The notes beneath the pieces were generated by a model, which worked only from the letters and a program-made list of their open reading frames with translations, was not told where the DNA came from and made no database searches. A stretch of DNA of 64,000 nucleotides, taken from assembly GCF_022869785.1 (NCBI RefSeq), contig NZ_CP094997.1, positions 7,107,768 through 7,171,767 on the forward strand, read 5' to 3'. Origin of the DNA: Dyadobacter chenwenxiniae. GTDB lineage: Bacteria; Bacteroidota; Bacteroidia; Cytophagales; Spirosomataceae. Shown one piece after another: positions 50,894 through 59,144 of this stretch; position 1 is the first letter of the stretch; every line of letters begins with the position of its first letter. Both the position numbers and the translations under genes were made by a program.

Positions 50894-51619
50894 GTGCGGA
50901 TTTTATCTCTCATTTTCTCGGTCCTGATCACCTTATCATTATCTGGTTGCGGTAAAATGCTGTATCGGTCGGCCGAGAAGGCATTTAATAAAGGCATAAA
51001 GGAGTCACCGTATGATGCGGTTATCGTTCCGGGATTCCCCCACAACGGCAAAAATTGGGACATGGTTTTACAGATGCGCATCCACTGGGCACATTATCTT
51101 TATACAAAAGGCTATACCAAAAATATCATTTTTTCAGGCTCTGCCGTTGCCACACCATTTGTGGAAAGCAAGGTGATGGCCAGTTATGCGCACGCTCTGG
51201 GCGTCCCGCTGGAAAATATCTTTACAGAGGAAAAAGCAGAACATAGTACGGAAAACGTTTACTATTCTTACCGTCTTGGAAAAGACCTCGGTTTTACAAA
51301 ACTTGCACTCGCCACGGATCCGATCCAAACCAGTTACATGCGCAGGTTCATCAAACGCTTCGAGCTGCCGATCGGACTTCTGCCCACGGTGATCGACACA
51401 TTAAAGGTCATGAACCTGTATGAACCGAAGGTTGACCTGAAAACAGCAACACGCGAAGGATTTGTAAAGCTTTCCGACAGGGAAAATTTCTTCGAGCGGT
51501 TTAGAGGCACCATGGGAAAATATATTATATGGCATGAAGAGGATCTCAAAAAGAAAAAACACAGACGGAAGTTCAAGGACAGAATAATACCCGCCCCAGC
51601 GGCAAAAAATGAACCATAA
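50894..51619 (+). CDS. YdcF-like (DUF218) lipoprotein
   Basis: A 241-residue protein with a GTG start (50894). The signal peptide ends in the lipobox LSGC (Cys19), which suggests membrane anchoring. The DUF218/YdcF fold is indicated by YDAVIVPGFPHNG, LYTKGYTKNIIFSGSAV, and HSTENVYYSYRLGKDLGFTKLALATDPIQTSYMRRF. Members of this family bind nucleotides or act in envelope glycan synthesis; the reaction is unknown. The C-terminus is strongly basic (KKKKHRRKFKDR). It lies 9 bases upstream of the methyltransferase, so the two are probably co-translated. Confidence 0.8.
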   Translation: MRILSLIFSVLITLSLSGCGKMLYRSAEKAFNKGIKESPYDAVIVPGFPHNGKNWDMVLQMRIHWAHYLYTKGYTKNIIFSGSAVATPFVESKVMASYAHALGVPLENIFTEEKAEHSTENVYYSYRLGKDLGFTKLALATDPIQTSYMRRFIKRFELPIGLLPTVIDTLKVMNLYEPKVDLKTATREGFVKLSDRENFFERFRGTMGKYIIWHEEDLKKKKHRRKFKDRIIPAPAAKNEP

Positions 51620-51628
51620 AAGCGTGTA

Positions 51629-52687
51629 ATGAAAAAAGAATTGTCGGCAATAGACGCCAAGTATGAAGCACAAAAAATAGCATTTGGTCCCATGTATTTT
51701 CAGGCGGTCGTGGCGCTTAAGGAACTGGGTATCTTGCAGTTTATCGGCAACAATCGGAAAGGTGTCGGCGTGGAGACGATTATTGAAAAAACCGGCGTTT
51801 CGGAATACGGCGTAACATTATTGCTTGAAGCCGCAGAAGTGATCGGGGTTGTCGAGATTGAGGACGGAATCATAAGAATCAGTAAGGTCGGTTTCTTTCT
51901 TTTAAAGGATGAAATGACGCGCGTTAACCTCAATTTCATGCATGATGTTTGCTATCTCGGCGCTAAAAACATGACGGAAAGCATAAGGAACGGAAAGCCG
52001 GAAGGTTTGAAAGTCCTGGGCGACTGGCCGACCATTTACGAAGGCCTCTCCATCCTGCCCGAACCAGCGAAGACTTCCTGGTTTGAATTTGATCATTACT
52101 ATTCGGACAATGCATTTCCCGAAGCTTTGAAGATTGTGTTCAGGAAAAAACCCGGAATGATCTTTGACGTGGGCGGCAACACGGGCAAATGGTCGTTTGC
52201 ATGCTGTAAGCATGATCCTGATGTTCGTATAAAGATCCTCGATCTGCCCGTTCAGCTCAAAGTTGCAAAAGCCAATGCAGCCGAACGGAATTTACTAGAC
52301 CGCATTGATTTCCACGCGATTGACCTGCTTGATCGCTCACAGAAGATTCCGCAAGGCGCTGATGTGATCTGGATGAGCCAGTTTCTAGATTGCTTTTCAA
52401 AAGAGCAGATTATTCAAATTCTTGAAAACGCTTGCGCAGCATCTTCTGAGAACACTACGCTCTACATTCTGGAACCATTTTTTGATAACCAGAATTTTCC
52501 TGCAGCACATCATAGCCTGGTGGCTACATCGCTCTATTTTACGATCATGGCTAACGGGAACAGCAAAATGTATCGCATTGAAGTCATGAAAGGCCTTGCC
52601 CGTGAGGCAGGGTTCGAAATCGTAGAAACCTATCCGTTGATCGGTGACAGCTATCATACCATTCTGGAATGCAGGAAACGGGCTTAG
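51629..52687 (+). CDS. SAM-dependent methyltransferase, probable aryl O-methyltransferase
   Basis: A 352-residue protein with a helical N-terminal domain (about 15-110, winged-helix-like dimerisation region as in plant-type O-methyltransferases, VETIIEKTGVSEYGVTLLLEAAEVIGVV) and a Rossmann SAM domain with FDVGGNTGKWSF (about 180-191) and DLPVQLKVAKANAAERNLLDRIDF. These enzymes methylate hydroxyl groups of aromatic or polyketide substrates. In the pigment cluster it could modify the aromatic head or the resorcinol ring; the target is inferred. Confidence 0.85.
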   Translation: MKKELSAIDAKYEAQKIAFGPMYFQAVVALKELGILQFIGNNRKGVGVETIIEKTGVSEYGVTLLLEAAEVIGVVEIEDGIIRISKVGFFLLKDEMTRVNLNFMHDVCYLGAKNMTESIRNGKPEGLKVLGDWPTIYEGLSILPEPAKTSWFEFDHYYSDNAFPEALKIVFRKKPGMIFDVGGNTGKWSFACCKHDPDVRIKILDLPVQLKVAKANAAERNLLDRIDFHAIDLLDRSQKIPQGADVIWMSQFLDCFSKEQIIQILENACAASSENTTLYILEPFFDNQNFPAAHHSLVATSLYFTIMANGNSKMYRIEVMKGLAREAGFEIVETYPLIGDSYHTILECRKRA

Positions 52688-52738
52688 GAACATCCGTGCC
52701 GTATCATTTGTTTTACTCATTGGTATACAAATAGTTAG

Positions 52739-53218
52739 ATGAAAATATTGCTTATCGTTTTGATCTGTCTGACTTCCTTAACTGCTTTTCGTTTTTTGCA
52801 GACAGACAAACAGGCTTTTTACAAAGCATTATCGAGTGGCGAGGAAGCTGCTATTGATCAGAAACTGGCTGATCTGGCAAAGGAAAAGCAATCGTCGCGT
52901 ATCAATGCATATACTGGCGCATTGACGATGAAAAAAGCCGGGTTCGTGAAAGGTGTGAAAGGAAAAGTGAAAATCTTCAAAAAAGGCGCGCATTTGCTGG
53001 AAGAAGAAATAACAAACAACCCGGCAAATACGGAATACAGGTTTTTGAGACTGACCGTTCAGGAGCACGCGCCGGGAATTTTGAAATACAACAAACAGCT
53101 TGACGAAGACAAGCAGGCCGTAATTTCCGGTTACAACAAATTGGACAGTGATATGAAGGCAATTGTTTCCAATTATGCGAAGAATTCCAAGGTTTTGCGT
53201 GCGGCGGATTTAAAGTGA
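52739..53218 (+). CDS. Small exported helical protein, unknown function
   Basis: A 159-residue protein with an N-terminal hydrophobic segment (MKILLIVLICLTSLTAF) that is a signal peptide or anchor. The remainder is mainly helical and lysine-rich (MKKAGFVKGVKGKVKIFKKGAHLLEEE), with no cysteine after the N-terminal segment and no catalytic motif that I see. It precedes DarA by 28 bases on the same strand. TATCATTTG at 52702-52710 differs from a -7 box by one base of spacing. The protein may be a periplasmic accessory of the pigment system. Confidence 0.65.
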   Translation: MKILLIVLICLTSLTAFRFLQTDKQAFYKALSSGEEAAIDQKLADLAKEKQSSRINAYTGALTMKKAGFVKGVKGKVKIFKKGAHLLEEEITNNPANTEYRFLRLTVQEHAPGILKYNKQLDEDKQAVISGYNKLDSDMKAIVSNYAKNSKVLRAADLK

Positions 53219-53246
53219 GATTTTAAGTAAAAAGGATTGTTGATAA

Positions 53247-54155
53247 ATGGGAAAAATACTAGTCGTTAACTACTCACAAACCGGACAGTTGAATGAAATC
53301 ATCGACCAGTTTTTATCTCCTTTCGATCCCGCAAGCATAGAACGGCACCAGATTCATCCGGCCACGCCATTTGTTTTTCCATGGACAACCGAGGAATTTT
53401 TTGATAAAATGCCTGAATGCGTTCAGGAGGACATTATCCCGCTGAAACCAATCCATTTTTCTGCCCTGCAATACGATCTGATTGTGTTGGGATACCAGCC
53501 CTGGTTTTTATCTCCTTCACCACCTATAACATCCTTGCTTAAAGATCCGGCTTTCCAGTCCATCATGCGCGGCACGCCAGTCGTAACTATTATTGGCGGG
53601 AGAAATATGTGGCTTAATTCGCAGGAAAGTGTCAAAAATTTGATCAAAAACGCTGGCGGTAAGCTCGTAGGCAACATTCCGCTGATGGATAGGACCTCCA
53701 ATCTGATCAGCGCTTTCACGATTTTACATTGGATGCTAACCGGTCGAAAAGATAGCAAATGGAATATTTTCCCCTTGCCCGGCGTTAGTGACCAGGATAT
53801 CAGGAGCGCATCGAAATTCGGCGCTATTGTAAACACCGCAGCGGGGAAATCAGATTATCGCAATTTACAAGAGGATATTTTATCAACAGGCTTGATTACA
53901 ATTCCAACGGACATTCTGTTTATTGAGCAGCGCGCCAAGAAGCTTTTCAGGATCTGGGCAAACCTCATTAAGTCAAAAGGAACGACGCCTGCCAAGCGAA
54001 AAAGACTGGTCGGATTTTTTAAATATTATCTGCTGATCGCTTTGTTTGTGGTCGCTCCGGTGATCCTTTTCGTATATAATTTGCTGATCGTGCCTTTTAG
54101 CGGAAATGCGATTAAGAAGAAAAAAGAATACTTTTGTGGTGTAGAAATTAAATAA
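53247..54155 (+). CDS. darA: Dialkylresorcinol condensing enzyme, DarA type
   Basis: A 302-residue protein. The N-terminus (KILVVNYSQTGQLNEIIDQF) is flavodoxin-like, and the body has LIVLGYQPWFLSPSPPITSLL and VVTIIGGRNMWLNSQESVKNL, which I recognise as the DarA family of dialkylresorcinol clusters (Chitinophaga pinensis type). A C-terminal transmembrane segment (about 255-280, KYYLLIALFVVAPVILFVYNL) anchors it to the membrane. DarA and DarB together condense two beta-keto acyl units and cyclise them to a 2,5-dialkyl-cyclohexane-1,3-dione. The stop is 2 bases before darB, so the two are translationally coupled. DarC, the aromatase, is not in the window. Confidence 0.88.
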   Translation: MGKILVVNYSQTGQLNEIIDQFLSPFDPASIERHQIHPATPFVFPWTTEEFFDKMPECVQEDIIPLKPIHFSALQYDLIVLGYQPWFLSPSPPITSLLKDPAFQSIMRGTPVVTIIGGRNMWLNSQESVKNLIKNAGGKLVGNIPLMDRTSNLISAFTILHWMLTGRKDSKWNIFPLPGVSDQDIRSASKFGAIVNTAAGKSDYRNLQEDILSTGLITIPTDILFIEQRAKKLFRIWANLIKSKGTTPAKRKRLVGFFKYYLLIALFVVAPVILFVYNLLIVPFSGNAIKKKKEYFCGVEIK

Positions 54156-54157
54156 TA

Positions 54158-55300
54158 ATGTCAGACGCATATATTACCAGAATTGCCAAGTTTTTGCCGA
54201 ATGAGCCCGTTTCCAATGATGAAATGGAAGCGTATTTAGGTTATATTAATGGAAAACCATCGAAATCAAAAGCACTTGTTTTACGCAATAACGGCATAAA
54301 AAACAGATACTATGCGCTGCAAAAAGACGGCACAGCCACGCACACCAATGCGGAAATGGCGGCGCTGGCGGTTACGGGTCTTTTTAAAAAAAATACATCA
54401 GAAATAAAGGACGTAGATTTGTTAAGCTGCGCTACATCGAGTCCGGATCAGCTCATGCCTTCGCATGGTTCCATGGTGCATGGTTATTTGAAAGATACGG
54501 GGCCTATTGAAGTGGTTTCGCCGTCCGGCGTTTGCTGCGCGGGCATGCACGCATTCAAATATGCATATATGTCTGTAAAGCTGGGCGAAAAGCAAAAGGC
54601 CGTTGCCTGTGCTTCGGAAAGACTTTCTCCCGTTTTGCGTTCCGATCAGTTTGAAGATGAAGTGCAACAACTTCTGAAATTGGAAAAGAATCCATATCTG
54701 GCATTTGAAAAAGACTTTTTGAGATGGATGCTGTCCGATGGTGCCGGTGCTTTTCTTGTTGAATCTGCGCCTAATCAATCCGGAATTTCATTAAAAATCG
54801 ATTGGATTGAAGGCTGTTCTTACGCCAATGAGCAAGAGCCTTGCATGTATATGGGCGCAGATAAGCTGGAAGACGGCTCTTTGAAAAGCTATAAGGATTA
54901 TAAAAGTGAGCAGGTTCAGGAACATTCTGTGTTCAGTATCAAGCAGGATGTGAAGCTTTTAGGAGAAAAAATTGTTAAATTGGGTTTTGCCAAACTCAAA
55001 GAAATCCTGGACAAAAGACAAATAAGCATGGAGGAGGTGAGCTACTTTCTTCCCCATTTGTCAAGCTATTTCTTTGAGGGTAAAATCGAGGATTTTTGTA
55101 ATGAGAACGGCATGCCGATTTCTAAGGAAAAGTGGTATACCAATCTGGTTACGAAGGGAAATGTTGGCGCCGCATCCATATATATGATGCTTGAAGAGGT
55201 GTTTTACAGCGGCGCATTAAAAAAAGGGGAGAAGATCCTTCTTGCAGTGCCCGAAAGCTCACGTTTTTCCTATATGTTCTGTATGTTGACCGTTTGTTGA
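54158..55300 (+). CDS. darB: Ketosynthase III-like DarB
   Basis: A 380-residue enzyme of the FabH-like ketosynthase III branch. The catalytic triad can be read: Cys126 or Cys127 in SPSGVCCAGMHAF, His300 in FLPHLSSYFFEG, and Asn335 in TKGNVGAASIYM. The start SDAYITRIAKFLPNEPVSN matches DarB-type proteins. DarB joins two beta-ketoacyl thioesters in the Claisen step of dialkylresorcinol formation. It is directly after darA. The stop codon at 55298-55300 is followed by the next ATG after 11 bases. Confidence 0.9.
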   Translation: MSDAYITRIAKFLPNEPVSNDEMEAYLGYINGKPSKSKALVLRNNGIKNRYYALQKDGTATHTNAEMAALAVTGLFKKNTSEIKDVDLLSCATSSPDQLMPSHGSMVHGYLKDTGPIEVVSPSGVCCAGMHAFKYAYMSVKLGEKQKAVACASERLSPVLRSDQFEDEVQQLLKLEKNPYLAFEKDFLRWMLSDGAGAFLVESAPNQSGISLKIDWIEGCSYANEQEPCMYMGADKLEDGSLKSYKDYKSEQVQEHSVFSIKQDVKLLGEKIVKLGFAKLKEILDKRQISMEEVSYFLPHLSSYFFEGKIEDFCNENGMPISKEKWYTNLVTKGNVGAASIYMMLEEVFYSGALKKGEKILLAVPESSRFSYMFCMLTVC

Positions 55301-55311
55301 CAAAGCCTGAT

Positions 55312-55710
55312 ATGAAAAAAGAAGACCTTCCACAAGACCCCGGGGCGCTGGACAAGTTTACCAGGGAAGTATGTTACGTCAAAAATGAAGACGGCAAGTA
55401 TGAAACCGCACTAAGCAGGGGTTGGGAGGTTAAGAAACAGGCTTTGGACAGTGCCTGGGACGACGTGAATGAGCGGATTGAAGATGCCAGAAAGGCAGTC
55501 GCAAACGGAGAGAAAAGTCCTGTTCATTATTTTATGGAACTCAGGTTAATGGATCTGCCGGTTCTCTCAGGTTACACCGGGTTTTTTCCTTTTTTTATCA
55601 AAAGGCATTTGAAACCGTCTGTTTTCAAAGGGTTAAGTGATCGCAAGCTGGAAAAATACGCGCGTGCATTTGACGTTACATTGCATGAATTAAAAAATTT
55701 TAAAGGTTGA
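55312..55710 (+). CDS. Small conserved protein of unknown function next to darB
   Basis: A 132-residue soluble protein beginning at the ATG at 55312 (MKKEDLPQDP). It has a charged N-terminal half and a hydrophobic stretch LSGYTGFFPFFIKRH in the middle, then KPSVFKGLSDRKLEKYARAF. It has no signal peptide. I do not recognise a domain. Its fixed location between darB and the BtrH-like gene suggests a part in the synthesis or transfer of the resorcinol product. An alternative TTG start at 55294 would overlap the darB end. Confidence 0.7.
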   Translation: MKKEDLPQDPGALDKFTREVCYVKNEDGKYETALSRGWEVKKQALDSAWDDVNERIEDARKAVANGEKSPVHYFMELRLMDLPVLSGYTGFFPFFIKRHLKPSVFKGLSDRKLEKYARAFDVTLHELKNFKG

Positions 55711-55714
55711 TCCA

Positions 55715-56746
55715 GTGAATATTGATAGCCAAACGGATGAGTTTCGCCACGTTCAAACGGCGCATTGTGAGAATGGGGTCACTACGGCATTACTACGCTA
55801 TCACGGTCTGGATTTTATGACCGAGCCCCTGGCTTTTGGTCTGGGTTCAGGACTTTTTTACATACAAATTCCTTTTTTAACAGTGAATAACGGTCCGGCC
55901 ATCTCGTTCAGAACAATGCCCGGTGCCATTTTCAAACGGACTTGCAAGTCGCTGGGCGTGGAAGTGACCCGGAAAAAGTTTTCTAATGTTGCCGCTGCGG
56001 AAGCGTTTCTGGACCAGAAGGTGCGCGAAGGCGTTCCCGTTGGTTGCCAGGTCGGTGTATTTCACCTGACTTATTTTCCCAAAGAATATCGTTTCCATTT
56101 CAATGCGCATAACCTGATCGTTTTTGGCCAGGAGGACGATCATTACCAGATCAGCGATCCGGTGATGGAAGATGTTACAACATTATCCAAAGCCGACCTG
56201 AGTCGGGTACGCTTTGCACAAGGTCCGCTGGCTCCGAAAGGGCACATTTATTTCCCTGAAAGAGTCAAACCGGTTACGGACGATACGATCCGCAAGGGAA
56301 TCGTAAAGGGAATCCGCCGGAATGTGCGCGATATGCTTAAAATTCCGGGAAATTTTGCCGGCGTTGATGGCATCAGGCATACGGCCGGGCACATTCGCAA
56401 ATGGCGTGACAAGCTTGGACTAAAAAAAGCAAGTCTATATTTAGGCCAGATTGTGCGGATGCAGGAGGAAATCGGCACGGGAGGAGGCGGTTTTCGTTTC
56501 CTGTATGGCGCATTTCTGGAAGAAGCATCCGCTTACATGCAGGATGACCGCTTATCAGTAGTCTCTGAAGATTTTACCAAAGCCGGAGATATGTGGCGCG
56601 CGAGTGCGATCAAAATGGCAGGCGTTTACAAAGGACGACTGACCGAACAAAAGGATTTTGATGAAATAGCCGATATGCTGATCGATATCAGGGCCGTAGA
56701 AAAAGAAGCGTTTCAAAAACTGTCACGCCTGAATCTTGGCAATTGA
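55715..56746 (+). CDS. BtrH-like acyltransferase (BtrH N-terminal domain/DUF4872)
   Basis: A 343-residue protein with a GTG start 4 bases after the preceding stop. The N-terminus carries HCENGVTTALLRYHG (Cys18), the signature of BtrH-type enzymes, a cysteine-protease-like fold that moves an acyl group from a carrier protein to an acceptor, as in butirosin biosynthesis. The segment VFHLTYFPKEYRFHFNAHNLIVFG supplies the conserved His/Asn. The remaining 170 residues fit the DUF4872 C-terminal region. Here it may attach the aryl-polyene or fatty acyl chain from the ACP (58876) to the resorcinol hydroxyl, forming the flexirubin ester; this is inferred. Confidence 0.85.
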   Translation: MNIDSQTDEFRHVQTAHCENGVTTALLRYHGLDFMTEPLAFGLGSGLFYIQIPFLTVNNGPAISFRTMPGAIFKRTCKSLGVEVTRKKFSNVAAAEAFLDQKVREGVPVGCQVGVFHLTYFPKEYRFHFNAHNLIVFGQEDDHYQISDPVMEDVTTLSKADLSRVRFAQGPLAPKGHIYFPERVKPVTDDTIRKGIVKGIRRNVRDMLKIPGNFAGVDGIRHTAGHIRKWRDKLGLKKASLYLGQIVRMQEEIGTGGGGFRFLYGAFLEEASAYMQDDRLSVVSEDFTKAGDMWRASAIKMAGVYKGRLTEQKDFDEIADMLIDIRAVEKEAFQKLSRLNLGN

Positions 56747-56756
56747 GTACAACGAT

Positions 56757-57506
56757 ATGACCGAATCGGTTTGCATTGAAATTCAACACGTTTCTAAAAA
56801 ATACAAATCTGCGCAGGAAAACAGCCTCACTGATGTCTCTCTGAACATTGCCGCATCTGATATTTTTGGTCTGCTAGGGCCGAATGGTGCAGGCAAAACG
56901 ACCTTGATTTCTATTCTCTGCGGCATAATCCCGCCGTCTTCCGGGACCATTCATTTTTACCACGAGAATCATCCCATTTCCGGGCAGCAGCGAAAAAGCC
57001 GCGTAGGCTTCGTCCCGCAGGAATATGCATTTTATCAGGAGCTTTCTCCGCGCCAGAATCTGGATTATTTCGGGGCGATGTACAATCTGGCTAAGCCGAA
57101 ACTCGAAGCACGCCGTGAGCATTTGCTGGACATTTTAGGGTTAAGCAAGTTTGCCGATAAAAAAGTGGGGTCGTTTTCGGGTGGCATGAAGCGGCGGGTT
57201 AACCTGGCCATCGGCATTATCCACGAGCCCGACATTTTGTTTCTCGACGAGCCCACTGTCGGGGTCGATGTGCAGAGCCGTAATGCTATAATCCGCTATT
57301 TACGCGAAATTAATGACACCGGCACCACCATCATTTACACTTCGCATCACATGTCCGAAGCAGAGGAATTCTGCAAAAACATTGCGCTCGTTGATCATGG
57401 GAGGGTTATTGCTAAGGGAGATCTTGCCGCCCTTAGACGGGAGCACGAGGTTTCCAGTCTGCAATCTTTATTTATCAAACTGACGGGGGAGGAGTACAGG
57501 GATTAG
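56757..57506 (+). CDS. ABC transporter ATP-binding protein
   Basis: A 249-residue ATPase of the ABC-2/DrrA-like export type. Walker A is GPNGAGKTTLISIL, the Q-loop VGFVPQEYAFYQELSPRQN, the signature SFSGGMKRRVNLAIGI, and Walker B DILFLDEPTVGVDVQ. I chose the ATG at 56757; the earlier in-frame TTG at 56736 overlaps the previous gene. It pairs with the permease one base downstream. The pair is probably the exporter of the pigment or its precursor to the outer face. Confidence 0.93.
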   Translation: MTESVCIEIQHVSKKYKSAQENSLTDVSLNIAASDIFGLLGPNGAGKTTLISILCGIIPPSSGTIHFYHENHPISGQQRKSRVGFVPQEYAFYQELSPRQNLDYFGAMYNLAKPKLEARREHLLDILGLSKFADKKVGSFSGGMKRRVNLAIGIIHEPDILFLDEPTVGVDVQSRNAIIRYLREINDTGTTIIYTSHHMSEAEEFCKNIALVDHGRVIAKGDLAALRREHEVSSLQSLFIKLTGEEYRD

Positions 57507-57507
57507 T

Positions 57508-58785
57508 ATGTTCAAGGTTTTCTCATCATTGCGCAAAGAATATTTGCTCCTTATTAATGATAAGGTGGGCCTGTCTTTGATGTTTTTAATGCCGCTTTTA
57601 CTGGTTTTTATTATCACAATCATTCAGGATAGCGCATATAAAATGGTGAATGAGAACCGGATCCCGCTGCTCGTCGTAAATCACGATGCCGGTGAAGAAG
57701 GTGGTAAGCTCGTATCGCTGCTGACAAAATCCGGGCTTTTTAAAATCGATTCGCAAGATGCCGTTCCCGAAAAATCACTTAAATCTGAGCTGTTGTCAAG
57801 GGGGAAATTAATTGGGTTGTATATTCCCAAAACATTTACTGCAGGGCTGGAAAGCAATGCAAATGATGTAAGTAACATCCTTATGCACGATCTTGGGCTG
57901 GAACGGGATTCTGTAAGTTCAGAAAAAGTCTCCATGCCGACGCTATCCTTTTACAATGATCCCGTTTTACAGGAAAATTACAGTTATTCCGTCATGGGCA
58001 TCATCCAGTCCTACATGAGTGTGATCGAGAATTCGCTTATGATCGACAAAATGTACAACACAATGGATCTAGGTGGACAGTCGCAAAAGTTGAAGGATAA
58101 AATGATCTCAAACCGCGTAAAGATCAATCAGATCGTGGCCAGTAATAACAACTCCACCGCAATTCCTAACTCCACACAGCATAATGTCCCTGCCTGGACC
58201 ATTTTTGCTATGTTTTTTATGGTTGTGTCACTGGGAAGCAATATTGTGAAAGAGCGGGTGAACGGCAGTTTTCTGCGATTGAAAACCATGCCCACGACAT
58301 TCATGCTCGTTATGTTCAGTAAAATGGCGATTTACGTGATCGTTGCGGTTTTGCAGGTGGCGCTCACTTTTTCAATGGGCATCTGGATCCTGCCCGAGCT
58401 GGGTTTGCCCAAACTTACAATTCCATCCAGTCTTTTTGCGTTCGGATCTGTAATTCTGATCAGCAGTATGGCCGCCGTGAGTTACGCTCTGATGATCGGC
58501 GCGTATGCCCGAACGGAACAACAGGCCAATGGTTTCGGCGCCATTTCTATCATTATCTTTGGTGCAATCGGCGGGATTCTGGTGCCAACATTCGTTATGC
58601 CCGGCTTCATGCAGTTTGCGAGCAACTTTTCGCCGTTACACTGGTGCCTGGAAGGGTTTTACATTCTTTTCCTCAAAGGCGGCAGCTGGCAGGAGCTGAA
58701 AAATGTCTTCGCATTCCTGGGGATATTTATCCTGATTTGCCAACTTGGAACATATTTTAAGCTAAGGATGGAAAGAATTATTTAA
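57508..58785 (+). CDS. ABC-2 type export permease
   Basis: A 425-residue membrane protein. One transmembrane helix lies near the N-terminus (LSLMFLMPLLLVFIITIIQ), a large periplasmic loop covers about residues 45-225, and five or six helices follow at the C-terminus (WTIFAMFFMVVSLGSNIV, MAIYVIVAVLQVALTFS and others). This is the ABC-2 or MacB-like DrrB architecture used for export of lipids, antibiotics and pigments. It is translationally coupled to the ATPase gene. Confidence 0.92.
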   Translation: MFKVFSSLRKEYLLLINDKVGLSLMFLMPLLLVFIITIIQDSAYKMVNENRIPLLVVNHDAGEEGGKLVSLLTKSGLFKIDSQDAVPEKSLKSELLSRGKLIGLYIPKTFTAGLESNANDVSNILMHDLGLERDSVSSEKVSMPTLSFYNDPVLQENYSYSVMGIIQSYMSVIENSLMIDKMYNTMDLGGQSQKLKDKMISNRVKINQIVASNNNSTAIPNSTQHNVPAWTIFAMFFMVVSLGSNIVKERVNGSFLRLKTMPTTFMLVMFSKMAIYVIVAVLQVALTFSMGIWILPELGLPKLTIPSSLFAFGSVILISSMAAVSYALMIGAYARTEQQANGFGAISIIIFGAIGGILVPTFVMPGFMQFASNFSPLHWCLEGFYILFLKGGSWQELKNVFAFLGIFILICQLGTYFKLRMERII

Positions 58786-58875
58786 GTTTGAATTCAGAAA
58801 AATATTTAACCTACCCGCTTAATTCTTCTGGCACCTCAATTCTAAAAGCAAGATCATAGGCGATCAACATTAATC

Positions 58876-59142
58876 ATGGACATAGAAAGTTTAAAACCCA
58901 TTATCAAAAGTCAGATAGTCCAATATTTGAATTTGTTAGACATTAACCCTCAGGACATTAAGGACGACGAGCCACTTTTTGGCGGTGACCTTGGATTGGA
59001 CTCGATCGATTCACTGGAGCTGGTTGTGCTTCTTGAAAGAGAGTACGGCATTAAAATAACCAATCCCGCAGAAGGAAGAAAAATCCTCGTCGATGTGAAC
59101 CATATGGCTGAATATATTTTAGCAAATACTAAAACTGCCTGA
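58876..59142 (+). CDS. Acyl carrier protein
   Basis: An 88-residue carrier protein. The 4'-phosphopantetheine site is Ser43 in GGDLGLDSIDSLELVVLL. The flanking helices and charge pattern match type II ACPs. It carries the growing acyl or aryl-polyene chain, is activated by the phosphopantetheinyl transferase at 45785-46411, and is used by the ketosynthase encoded two bases downstream. The 90-base gap to the permease gene holds no terminator that I see. Confidence 0.95.
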   Translation: MDIESLKPIIKSQIVQYLNLLDINPQDIKDDEPLFGGDLGLDSIDSLELVVLLEREYGIKITNPAEGRKILVDVNHMAEYILANTKTA

Positions 59143-59144
59143 AA

